Shown in pieces: positions 1 through 5,352 of a DNA stretch of 9,800 nt. A program made the translations under genes and the position numbers. The notes beneath the pieces were generated by a model. It was not told where the DNA came from, made no database searches, and saw nothing but the letters and a program-made list of their open reading frames with translations. Location of the stretch: the NCBI GenBank assembly GCA_900768845.1, contig CAAGEK010000066.1, positions 1-9,800 of the forward strand, given 5' to 3'. How positions within the stretch are numbered: position 1 is the stretch's first letter; the number at the start of each line of letters is the position of its first letter. The stretch comes from Alphaproteobacteria bacterium. Its GTDB lineage: Bacteria; Pseudomonadota; Alphaproteobacteria; CAAGCB01; CAG-977.

Positions 1-119
1 AGCCCCATCAAATACATCATTTTGCCGTAAAGTTCGAACTGCTGTTCTTTCGTCAACCGGCGCAACGCTTCGATAAATTCTTGCTCCGTCGGTGCTTTCT
101 TCTTTTGGTTTTTCGTCAT
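1..119 (-). CDS. Start of small unknown protein, runs off left edge
   Basis: An open frame begins at ATG 119-117 and continues past base 1, giving 39 full codons. The visible protein opens MTKNQKKKAPTEQ and continues as a charged helix with EALRRLTKEQQFEL. I do not recognise the family. The lysine-rich start followed by an amphipathic helix fits a small nucleic-acid-binding or regulatory protein, but that is a guess. A GGA sits about 9 bases upstream of the ATG as a weak ribosome site. An identical start, base for base, lies at 9682-9800. Differences resume immediately upstream of the ATG, which supports this ATG as the functional boundary. The frame is also open upstream to an ATG at 434-432, but that part is not conserved as protein between the two copies. 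Confidence 0.6.
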   Translation of the reverse strand, partial: MTKNQKKKAPTEQEFIEALRRLTKEQQFELYGKMMYLMG

Positions 120-121
120 AA

Positions 122-295
122 TATGTTCCTTTTTTAGAACCGCCTTGATTGAGAAGGCGGGGGACTCACTAAAAGCCGAACATAATAGCTTCGACCGGTA
201 TTCAATATATTTCCGGTTCTCATCCCCCAAAAGGGCATAAAAAAGACCGCAGATTGACGGAGCGGAAGCCGTATGTTCAGTTTTTAGGCTTTCAG
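122..295 (-). promoter_or_regulatory. Structured leader with three coordinated heptamers, left copy
   Basis: Read on the minus strand, an outer stem (287-295 with 169-177, CTGAAAGCC/GGCTTTTAG) encloses an inner stem made by GAACATA (278-272) and its exact reverse complement TATGTTC (184-178). The inner stem is extended by GCTTC/GAAGC. A third GAACATA (128-122) lies directly before the start codon at 119, so it could compete for the same partner strand and expose or hide the start. A conserved hairpin, CCGCCTT/AAGGCGG (140-146 and 154-160), lies between the second and third words. The same architecture with different heptamers occurs at 9505-9680. That the element is transcribed and acts as RNA is inferred; the complementarity is visible. 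Confidence 0.6.
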
Positions 296-451
296 CATAG
301 CGCGGTTTTTCGTTTTTTGTAAAGAGGTTTTTTAAGGAGCTGTTGAGGATCGGGCATCTGCGCGGTGTCAGCGGATGGGCAAGCGTGAAAAACATTTGCA
401 TTTCCTCTTTTGTTGGTGTAACTTCTATTTGCATTTATGTTAAACCTTTCA

Positions 452-481
452 GGCGGGGCGGTTTCGTTCCGCCTTTTTTTT
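452..481 (+). terminator. Intrinsic terminator, plus strand
   Basis: GGCGG (457-461) pairs with CCGCC (469-473) around a 7-base loop, followed by eight T residues (474-481). An alternative outer stem uses AGGCGG (451-456) with CCGCCT (469-474). This is a good intrinsic terminator for rightward transcription, but no plus-strand gene is evident upstream, so it may protect the integrase region from incoming transcription. The surrounding stretch 300-450 holds no gene I can support. Confidence 0.7.
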
Positions 482-497
482 CCCAAGATTTCGGTTT

Positions 498-536
498 GCC
501 GCTCCGGAGGCCTTGGGAGGAAACCTCCGGAGCGGC
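498..536. repeat. 13-bp perfect inverted repeat beside the integrase
   Basis: GCCGCTCCGGAGG (498-510) is the exact reverse complement of 524-536, with a 13-base loop. It lies about ten bases beyond the integrase stop codon. There is no T-tract on either strand right after the stem, so it is not a classical intrinsic terminator. It could be a 3'-end RNA stem for the integrase message or part of an attachment region next to the recombinase gene. The sequence alone does not decide. Confidence 0.75.
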
Positions 537-546
537 GTTCGCGGCC

Positions 547-1644
547 TTATGCCGCGAGTTCGAGTTTCCTGATCGCGTTCGCCGCCATCAGGCTGTTGCG
601 CGGAAGGTAAGTTTCCAGAATCTGGCGGCACGTTTCTAGTCTGTGCCCCGTCACCGCCGATATTTCCGCTTCCGTCGCTCCGACTTCACCCAGCCGGACA
701 ACCGCCGTCCGGCGCAAGTCCAGAAATTGAAGATTGTCAAAGTTGATTTCCGGATGACGTTTGGCGGCCGTTGAAATCACTTTGCGAAACAATTTCCTGA
801 AATAGTCCGGTTTGTACGGTTCACCCTTGGTGTCCGTGCAGATGATCGTTCGATCACTCTGCATCGTGATTCTTTCCAGAATTTCACGCACACGCCGGTG
901 TGCCGGTACTTCAATCCACACCTTTGTTTTGCTTTGGCGGAGGCGAAACGTCCGTCCGTTGAACTGTGCCGGCGTCAGGCGCAAGATGTCGCCTTGTCTT
1001 TGGCCAAGGTATGCCGACAGGATGAACGCCGCCGCTATCGACGGCAATTTCATTTCAAGCGCGGTTTCGATGAATGCGTTTTCCTCCTCTTTGCTCCAAA
1101 CGCTTTGACGCGGTTCGGACGCGATCATTCCGGGTCTTGACGCCGGATTGGATTTCAGCCATCCGAGGTTCACGCCGAATTGGAGCGTCAAGCGCAGAAC
1201 GCGCATACACGCGTTCGCTACGGCGGGGTGTTTCGGGTATTCTTCTTCGTAAAATTTCAATACGCGGGTACGGGTAATGAAATGCACGATTTCATTACCG
1301 AATTTTGCTTTGAGGACGTCAAAGCATTGTTCATACCCTTTTCGGGTTCTGTCGGTGATTCGCCGCCAGTATGTCGACGCTTTGTATGCATTCATCAAGG
1401 CGGTGAACGATTCAGGGTGGATGCGCCCTATCGCCTGATCACCGGAGATGATGCCGCCGCGCCATTCGTCAACGGCGGCGTTCAGCTCCATCGCCCGAGC
1501 CGCCGCTTCCGGCAGTTCGTCCGGAAGGCGGGTCAATTTGAACCCCGCCCGCAACAGTTCGGTTGACGGTTGCCAGTAATAGCGGACGCCGCTTTTGCCC
1601 ACGCGGGCGGTCATGTAACGGATTTTGAAGTTTTGTTTCGCCAT
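547..1644 (-). CDS. int: Tyrosine recombinase / integrase
   Basis: This 365-residue site-specific recombinase would cut and rejoin DNA at attachment sites through a covalent 3'-phosphotyrosine, moving the element in and out of the chromosome. Residues 1-65 look like an arm-type N-terminal region, about 80-175 the SAM-like core-binding domain and 185-355 the catalytic domain. Visible catalytic features are R216 (GQRQGD), K239/K241, R311 (DLRRTA), H334 (TGHRLE) and Y346 (LETY). The usual box II histidine of HxxR is leucine here (L308), a variation I believe also occurs in some phage integrases. The start at 1644 has an AAAGGA ribosome site 7 bases upstream. A longer frame to 1695 would pass through the control region and is rejected. 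It is transcribed toward the left end, as expected for an integrase at the edge of its element. The operators upstream suggest control by the element's repressor. Confidence 0.93.
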   Translation of the reverse strand: MAKQNFKIRYMTARVGKSGVRYYWQPSTELLRAGFKLTRLPDELPEAAARAMELNAAVDEWRGGIISGDQAIGRIHPESFTALMNAYKASTYWRRITDRTRKGYEQCFDVLKAKFGNEIVHFITRTRVLKFYEEEYPKHPAVANACMRVLRLTLQFGVNLGWLKSNPASRPGMIASEPRQSVWSKEEENAFIETALEMKLPSIAAAFILSAYLGQRQGDILRLTPAQFNGRTFRLRQSKTKVWIEVPAHRRVREILERITMQSDRTIICTDTKGEPYKPDYFRKLFRKVISTAAKRHPEINFDNLQFLDLRRTAVVRLGEVGATEAEISAVTGHRLETCRQILETYLPRNSLMAANAIRKLELAA

Positions 1645-1685
1645 TTTTTTATCCTTTCTCTTTTGAGAGGGGGTCATCTGAGATA

Positions 1686-1738
1686 AAATTACCAAAATGG
1701 TACTATTTTAGTCAATATAAAAAAGTGCCAAAATGGTA
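1686..1738 (-). promoter_or_regulatory. Integrase promoter with two repressor operators
   Basis: Two 13-bp operators are visible: TACCAAAATGGTA (1690-1702) and TGCCAAAATGGTA (1726-1738), each an inverted repeat with a 3-base centre. A minus-strand promoter candidate lies between and over them: -35 TTGACT (1715-1710), 18-base spacer, -10 TAATTT (1691-1686). The inner operator would cover the spacer/-10, and the outer one lies just upstream of the -35. The same operator type flanks the regulator promoter at 3087-3145, so integrase expression is likely tied to the same repressor or Cro protein. Operator centres are 36 bp apart here and 46 bp apart there, a difference of one helical turn. Confidence 0.7.
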
Positions 1739-1798
1739 TTTTTTAAAAAATGGCATAAAAAAAGCGGGGAAAGTATCCCCGCCGGTTTGATGTTTGGT

Positions 1799-2101
1799 TC
1801 AAATCGCGCCGGAACCGTGCCGAACCGTCAAAATGTAAACCGTTTCATTTTCGTTTTGGACAAGGTAAATAATTCGATATACGTTTCCGGTAGAACCCGA
1901 TCGAAAAAAGATTTGACGAACATTTGAGTATTTTTCAATCGGAGCCCCTCTTTCCGGCATCAATTCCAATTCCGATACCGCTTTTAACGCCGCGTCAATC
2001 CATTTTTTCGCGCCGCTCGGATTTTTATCAGCCATGTATTTAAACATGGACTCGACTCTCTTTTTAGCTTTTGGCGTAATGATGACGTTATATTTTTTCA
2101 T
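1799..2101 (-). CDS. ParE/RelE-superfamily toxin
   Basis: This 100-residue protein has the shape of the ParE/RelE superfamily: an N-terminal helical half (KAKKRVESMF, then AKKWIDAALKAV), a central strand region and a C-terminal YRIIYLV...VYILTVRHG. The closing VRHG (R94, H95) is typical of the 'plasmid stabilization' ParE-like group. ParE proteins poison DNA gyrase, while RelE proteins cleave mRNA on the ribosome; sequence alone leaves the target open. Its start codon overlaps the end of the antitoxin gene by 14 bases, the usual antitoxin-first, translationally coupled arrangement. As a module inside an integrated element it would act in stabilisation or defence. It looks intact, and its length is normal for the family. 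Confidence 0.88.
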   Translation of the reverse strand: MKKYNVIITPKAKKRVESMFKYMADKNPSGAKKWIDAALKAVSELELMPERGAPIEKYSNVRQIFFRSGSTGNVYRIIYLVQNENETVYILTVRHGSGAI

Positions 2102-2384
2102 TTAACGTCATCCCCAGTTCTTCAAAAAACGCTTTTGCATCCGTTCCCTTGGCGCGTTCCGCTTCGGCTAATCCCTGTAAAATCTGTATTCTTTCTTCCA
2201 AATCTTCTATTTGTTCCTTTAATTCCTGATACGAGTGCGCATCTTGCAACACCGCTTCGATTTTACCGTTGACCGTTAAAAACGCGGGTCTTTTTGTCTC
2301 TGTTATTTTTTTTAGGGTTTCCGCCGCTTTTTTACGGAACGTCGTCAATGGTTGCACGTCTTCAATAATGTTGATTGTCGTCAT
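2088..2384 (-). CDS. Phd/YefM-type antitoxin
   Basis: This 98-residue protein begins MTTINIIEDVQPLTTFRKKA and continues with a KRPAFLTVNGKIEAVL segment (about 31-46). That is the Phd/YefM pattern: an N-terminal DNA-binding and dimerising fold in which 'PxxLTxNGK' follows the second helix. Residues 50-75 are a predicted coiled coil (ELKEQIEDLEERIQIL), and the C-terminal tail should wrap the toxin. The start at 2384 is preferred over a longer frame to 2450. It has GGAG 8 bases upstream, and a good promoter lies between the two possible starts. It would neutralise the 1799-2101 toxin and repress its own operon. Confidence 0.87.
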   Translation of the reverse strand: MTTINIIEDVQPLTTFRKKAAETLKKITETKRPAFLTVNGKIEAVLQDAHSYQELKEQIEDLEERIQILQGLAEAERAKGTDAKAFFEELGMTLNEKI

Positions 2385-2414
2385 TTTTTTTCTCCGTACT
2401 CTTTGCATTACTTT

Positions 2415-2443
2415 ATTATGTATCTTTAAGAGTGTTTTTTCAA
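2415..2443 (-). promoter_or_regulatory. Promoter of the antitoxin-toxin operon
   Basis: On the minus strand, TTGAAA (2443-2438) and CATAAT (2420-2415) are separated by exactly 17 bases, a near-consensus sigma-70 promoter. Transcription would begin near 2408 and leave a leader of about 24 bases ending in the GGAG ribosome site. The placement rules out the longer antitoxin start at 2450. Confidence 0.7.
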
Positions 2444-2450
2444 TCTTCAT

Positions 2451-2690
2451 TTTTATCGTTCAATAGCTTAATGATTTTATCGAAAGATTACGCGCTTTTG
2501 TTCTTTTGTGAGATTTTTAAACACACGAATGAAGTCATCCGGACAGGGGCGGTTGTCGTTTGCCGGATGATATTCCGTTTCGTTTGAATAATAATTATAT
2601 TTGTCCATCCGCAGATTGTCGCGGATGAAACGTTAATAATATACTAAAATTAATTATTAAATCTTGATAAATGTAACCATTAGTGGTTAT
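2451..2690. other. Gene-free AT-rich stretch with three hairpins
   Basis: I find no convincing gene here. It holds three inverted repeats: TCATCCGG (2535-2542) with CCGGATGA (2563-2570); CATCCGC (2606-2612) with GCGGATG (2621-2627); and TAACCA (2674-2679) with TGGTTA (2684-2689). The first two are related in sequence (ATCCG/CGGAT). None is followed by a clean T-tract, so they are weak candidates for ending the repressor transcript. The remainder is AT-rich. Confidence 0.6.
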
Positions 2691-3050
2691 TCAGCTTGTT
2701 TTCTTTTCAATCGTTTCCGTTTCAATCGGCGGATCGGCATGTTTTTCGTTGGCCTGAGACATTGATGTGATGAGTTGGTAGATCGAGTCGCGCATCTGAT
2801 CAGTCGGGAGCTTCCTTATCGCATCCATGATTTCCATTTCATGTTTTGTGTAAAGCGGAGCTTCACCCAAGAGTTCGGCTTTTGTGCAATTAAGAGCTTT
2901 TGACAGGCGTTCAAGCCATTCAGGTTTGAGCTGACGCTCCCCCGTTTCAAGACGTGAGATCTGGTTTGCTGTCGTATTAACAGCGTCAGCGACATCTCGC
3001 TGAGTCATTCCTTTTTGTTTGCGGATCTCTAAGAGAAAATTTTTTTTCAT
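2691..3050 (-). CDS. XRE-family repressor (cI-like, no peptidase domain)
   Basis: This 119-residue protein has a helix-turn-helix of the XRE/lambda-repressor type at residues 5-60 (KQKGMTQRDVADAV, then NQISRLETGER, then LERLSKALNC), followed by a short helical tail. It is divergent from the Cro-like gene at 3148 across a control region with paired operators, the classical immunity arrangement. It lacks the S24/LexA-like self-cleaving domain of lambda cI. Induction by RecA-driven autoproteolysis is therefore unlikely, and release probably needs a partner, such as an antirepressor or a helper-phage protein. The start at 3050 gives a normal family N-terminus. The nearest AAGGA is about 15 bases upstream, so the ribosome site is poor. 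It probably also governs the integrase through the matching operators near 1690-1738. Confidence 0.88.
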   Translation of the reverse strand: MKKNFLLEIRKQKGMTQRDVADAVNTTANQISRLETGERQLKPEWLERLSKALNCTKAELLGEAPLYTKHEMEIMDAIRKLPTDQMRDSIYQLITSMSQANEKHADPPIETETIEKKTS

Positions 3051-3086
3051 TTTTTTATTATATTTTCCTTCATTTCCGTCTGCAAT

Positions 3087-3147
3087 TACCAAAACGGTAT
3101 AAAAAAGAATTTGACAATAAGGGACTTGTATGTACCATAATGGTATT
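3087..3147 (+). promoter_or_regulatory. Immunity-type control region with two operators and early promoter
   Basis: Operators TACCAAAACGGTA (3087-3099) and TACCATAATGGTA (3133-3145) lie between the divergent repressor and Cro-like genes. A perfect -35 TTGACA (3111-3116) and a -10 CATAAT (3136-3141), 19 bases apart, would drive rightward transcription. The second operator covers the -10, so occupancy would block the early operon. The first operator lies where the leftward repressor promoter should be; I could not assign that promoter convincingly. The predicted rightward start point (about 3148) coincides with the first base of the ATG of the next gene. Confidence 0.75.
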
Positions 3148-3414
3148 ATGATTTTAGATGTGTATTTAAAAAAAGAAGGGATTTCTCGAAAGGATTTTGC
3201 CGCTTATGTCGGTGAAAATCCCGAAAACGTGTCCCGATATTGTCTCGGATCGCGCATCCCGCGTCCCGAAGTAATGCGCAAGATCTACGTTGCGACGCGT
3301 GGGCTTGTGACGCCCAATGATTTCTACGGTCTGCCGGACGGGTCGGTGTGGTTCGCCAACCCGCCCGAGATCGACCGAACGGAGGGGGATGATGATGACG
3401 TCCGCTCTCTGTGA
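3148..3414 (+). CDS. Cro-like XRE regulator
   Basis: This 88-residue HTH protein (MILDVYLKKEGISRKDFAAY...) has its helix-turn-helix at about residues 11-35 and the segment ATRGLVTPNDFYGL at 49-62, which is typical of small phage Cro/YdaS-like regulators. It is the first gene of the rightward operon and would compete with the repressor for the shared operators. I chose ATG 3148 over ATG 3130 because the latter lies inside the operator and upstream of the -10. There is no Shine-Dalgarno sequence before 3148, and the predicted transcription start falls on its A, so the message may be leaderless, as for lambda cI from PRM. The tail is acidic (EGDDDD). Confidence 0.83.
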   Translation: MILDVYLKKEGISRKDFAAYVGENPENVSRYCLGSRIPRPEVMRKIYVATRGLVTPNDFYGLPDGSVWFANPPEIDRTEGDDDDVRSL

Positions 3415-3466
3415 AACCGAGTTCCCTTCCGCTTGTACAGAATTGCAAAGCGGAGGAGGGAAAACA

Positions 3467-3784
3467 ATGTCAGCGACTGACGTAGGTTTGAGGTGGGCGC
3501 GCGAACTGCGCCGGCAATATGGCGGGACTGCCGCCGCCAAGCGTATCGCCCGCGATTTTGGCGTCGAAGTCAGAACCGCGGCCGCGTGGATGCAGGGCGG
3601 GGTTCCTTTCGTCAGGCATTTGTGCCGCGCCGCCGATTTGTTCGGAGCGGCGTTCGTGTTGCGTGTGTTGTCGCCCGATTCGGAGTTGGCCGGATGCGCC
3701 GACGTTGATCAGGCCATCGACGTGTTGCGGCGAAGGGTCGACGATTTGAACAGGCGCATCGCCCGTTTGAAGGGCGGCGCGTGA
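3467..3784 (+). CDS. Small HTH DNA-binding protein with C-terminal coiled coil
   Basis: This protein of 105 residues starts at ATG 3467, which follows GGAGGAGGG with ideal spacing. Residues 21-48 (AAAKRIARDFGVEVRTAAAW) form a helix-turn-helix of the type seen in small phage early proteins of alphaproteobacteria. Residues 80-102 (DQAIDVLRRRVDDLNRRIAR) are a likely coiled coil for oligomerisation. It follows the Cro-like gene and precedes the primase, suggesting a regulatory or replication-accessory role. I do not recognise a named family. Its stop overlaps the next start as TGATG. An upstream in-frame extension to 3317 overlaps the Cro-like gene and lacks a ribosome site. Confidence 0.75.
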   Translation: MSATDVGLRWARELRRQYGGTAAAKRIARDFGVEVRTAAAWMQGGVPFVRHLCRAADLFGAAFVLRVLSPDSELAGCADVDQAIDVLRRRVDDLNRRIARLKGGA

Positions 3785-3873
3785 TGGTCGATGGTTTTAT
3801 TTTAACCCTTGCCGGCATCCTGTCCCGATTGTCTGACAGGTTGATCGAGTGGGTCGAAAGGAGGCAAAAATGA
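3784..3873 (+). CDS. 29-residue hydrophobic/amphipathic peptide, coupled to primase
   Basis: The frame MVDGFILTLAGIL...IEWVERRQK starts inside the stop of the previous gene (TGATG at 3782-3786) and ends overlapping the start of the primase (ATGA at 3870-3873). Both junctions are typical of translational coupling. The peptide has a hydrophobic stretch (FILTLAGIL, 5-13) and then an amphipathic, positively charged helix, suggesting membrane association. It could be a functional small membrane protein or simply a coupling leader that feeds ribosomes to the primase ribosome site (AAAGGAGG, within its last codons). It is short enough that chance cannot be excluded. Confidence 0.5.
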   Translation: MVDGFILTLAGILSRLSDRLIEWVERRQK

Positions 3874-4982
3874 GCGAATTCAATGGATATCGCGCCGCGG
3901 ATCATTACACGATTCCGCAAATTGCCGCCGCTTTGAACGACAAAATAGTTTATGTCGTCAGTTTGCTGGGCTTGAAGGGGCAACAGGACGGGATCAATTA
4001 TGTTTGTTACAACCCGACGCGGGTCGATCGTCATTTGGGATCGTTCAAGGTCGTGACAAAGGGTGAACGGCGCGGCGTATGGAAAGAGTTCGCAACCGGC
4101 GAAGGGGGTGATGCGCTCGCGCTCATCTGTTATGTCAAGGGATGCGACCTGCATACCGCTATTAAGAAGTTCGCCGAACCGATCCTCGGAATCACTGATA
4201 CAAGCAAGCCTGAGCTTCCGAACGTCCAAGAACGCAAAAAGTGGGACGAAGAGATGGCTGCGGAAGAAAAAGAGCGGCGCGCCGATAACGGAAAGCGGGC
4301 AAAGGCCGTCTTCTTAAAAGCTCGGGAACGTCTGCGGGGAACGCCTGTCGACGGATACCTTATGGGGCGGGGAATCAATCTGGCCATGCTCGGCAGGGTT
4401 CCCCGCGCCCTGCGGTTCCATCCCGATTTGTTCAATGAAGAGAGGCAATGCGGTATGCCGGCCATGATCGCGCTGGTCCAGGAAGTGAACGGACAGCCGT
4501 TGACCGTGCATCGAACGTACCTTGAACGGGTCGGGATGGACTGGCAAAAAGCGACGGGATTGAAGGCCGCAAAAAAAGTCTTGTCGGCTTACAAGGCCGG
4601 GTACATCCCGATCGCTCGCGGGGCTTCCGGCAAGCCTTTGCCGGAGGCCGAGGAAGGGTCACGGATACTCATTGCCGAGGGAATTGAGACGGCTCTGTCC
4701 GTGGCTCTTCATTTTCCCGACGATCGCGTCATCGCCGCCGTCAGCGTCGGAAACATCCAGAATCTGGAGCTTCCATCCGCGATTAAAACCGTCGTTTTGT
4801 GTTTGGACAATGACGGTGAAAACAGCGGCGCGCCTCGTGCGTATGACGCCGCCGCCAGACGATTCATCAGCGAAGGACGAAGGGTGCTTGAATTTGCCCC
4901 TCCGGAAGAGTTCGGTGATTTTAACGACTGGCAAAGGGCGATCGCCGCTTCATTGGTTGATTCTTCAAAGGAGGGCGAATGA
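3870..4982 (+). CDS. Toprim-domain DNA primase (DUF7146/Toprim_3-like)
   Basis: This 370-residue primase-type protein would make RNA primers for element replication. Residues 1-110 resemble the N-terminal zinc-finger-like part of phage primases: VCYNPTRVDRHLGSFKV (45-61), WKEFATGEGGDALALI (71-86) and a helical LHTAIKKFAEPILGI. Few cysteines remain, so metal binding there is doubtful. Residues 150-230 match the linker found in DUF7146-type proteins (RGTPVDGYLMGRGI). The toprim core is clear: LIAEGIETALSVAL with E270, then LCLDNDGEN with D313 and D315, then a final acidic segment EFGDFNDWQ. AAAGGAGG lies 5-6 bases before ATG 3870. It sits in the rightward early operon just upstream of an origin-like region and the helicase gene, the expected replication cluster. 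Confidence 0.88.
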   Translation: MSEFNGYRAADHYTIPQIAAALNDKIVYVVSLLGLKGQQDGINYVCYNPTRVDRHLGSFKVVTKGERRGVWKEFATGEGGDALALICYVKGCDLHTAIKKFAEPILGITDTSKPELPNVQERKKWDEEMAAEEKERRADNGKRAKAVFLKARERLRGTPVDGYLMGRGINLAMLGRVPRALRFHPDLFNEERQCGMPAMIALVQEVNGQPLTVHRTYLERVGMDWQKATGLKAAKKVLSAYKAGYIPIARGASGKPLPEAEEGSRILIAEGIETALSVALHFPDDRVIAAVSVGNIQNLELPSAIKTVVLCLDNDGENSGAPRAYDAAARRFISEGRRVLEFAPPEEFGDFNDWQRAIAASLVDSSKEGE

Positions 4983-5335
4983 TGGTCAGGACGCTTAAAA
5001 ATCCCCGCTCCCCTTGGAATTTCTATCAAATTTTGCGCTCGATGTGGCGCAATAACTTAGGGTTGCATAACACGTCGTTTCCGGATGACGTGTCAGGCTG
5101 TGTGTCACGCAAATTGAGCCGCTTCGCGGGGTTGCGGGGGGTAACACGCTTGACACGTTTGACACTCTCCTTCTCGCATATGTGCGTATGCGCGGGCGTG
5201 CGTATGCGTGGGTGTGTATGTGTCATGTGTGTTATGCGTGTCATTACATTATTATTCTTATATATCAAAGAGATAGATATAAAAAAGGATGACACGGGGA
5301 GAAAAACGGCCGTGTCAGTCGCAAAAAAACAATAA
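4979..5335 (+). CDS. Possible coupled reading frame across the origin region
   Basis: An open frame of 118 codons starts with ATGATG overlapping the primase stop, after AAAGGAGGGCGA, so ribosomes probably initiate here. The first 50 residues have ordinary composition. From residue 60 the protein becomes an artefact-like run rich in Cys, Val and Met (CVCAGVRMRGCVCVMCV), a consequence of the TG/CG alternating DNA beneath it. I cannot name a domain. It may be a short real peptide that runs into non-coding origin DNA, or not be selected as protein at all. Confidence 0.28.
   Translation: MMVRTLKNPRSPWNFYQILRSMWRNNLGLHNTSFPDDVSGCVSRKLSRFAGLRGVTRLTRLTLSFSHMCVCAGVRMRGCVCVMCVMRVITLLFLYIKEIDIKKDDTGRKTAVSVAKKQ
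5086..5317. other. Candidate replication origin: TGACAC/GTGTCA iterons plus AT-rich stretch
   Basis: The hexamer GTGTCA or its complement TGACAC occurs eight times: forward at 5090, 5102, 5220, 5238 and 5312, and reversed at 5151, 5160 and 5290. Five copies extend to CGTGTCA. The first is part of TGACGTGTCA (5086-5095). Between them, 5176-5242 is largely alternating purine-pyrimidine (TG/CG/TA steps). Bases 5243-5288 are AT-rich and could serve as an unwinding element. Iterons next to an AT-rich stretch, between a primase and a helicase gene, match the layout of phage and satellite origins such as P4 and PICI elements. Origin function is inferred. Confidence 0.6.
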
Positions 5336-5352
5336 AATATCGGGGTTTTATT

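Larger units (their letters stand above)
1..298. repeat. Left copy of flanking inverted repeat
   Basis: The left ~298 bases match the reverse complement of 9503-9800. Bases 1-119 are identical to the reverse complement of 9682-9800 with no mismatch. The rest is clearly homologous, but differences cluster in three short words (122-128, 178-184, 272-278) and a few single-base changes or indels. The repeat carries a structured leader followed by the start of a small gene reading off the window. It has no transposase and no obvious terminal inverted ends of its own, so I do not call it an insertion sequence. The full length of the repeat cannot be seen because both copies run off the window. Confidence 0.95.

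Noticed and set aside
1..434. Open frame of 145 codons on the minus strand from ATG 434 through the leader into the small gene at 119
   Set aside because: It is open and has a passable AAAGG, but comparison with the right copy shows indels and non-synonymous changes in the leader part, while base pairing is preserved. The leader looks conserved as nucleic acid, not protein.
292..486. 64-codon minus-strand frame over the gene-free left stretch
   Set aside because: It overlaps the plus-strand terminator and repeat edge, has no ribosome site and its product is low-complexity and basic.
1180..1566. 128-codon plus-strand frame inside the integrase
   Set aside because: It is antisense to a clear tyrosine recombinase and lacks a ribosome site or recognisable domain.
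2385..2450. Longer antitoxin start at 2450
   Set aside because: A TTGAAA-17-CATAAT promoter lies between it and the 2384 start, which has a proper ribosome site.
3612..4229. 205-codon minus-strand frame opposite the HTH protein and primase
   Set aside because: It is a shadow of two well-supported genes, with Arg/Pro/Thr-rich composition typical of antisense frames.
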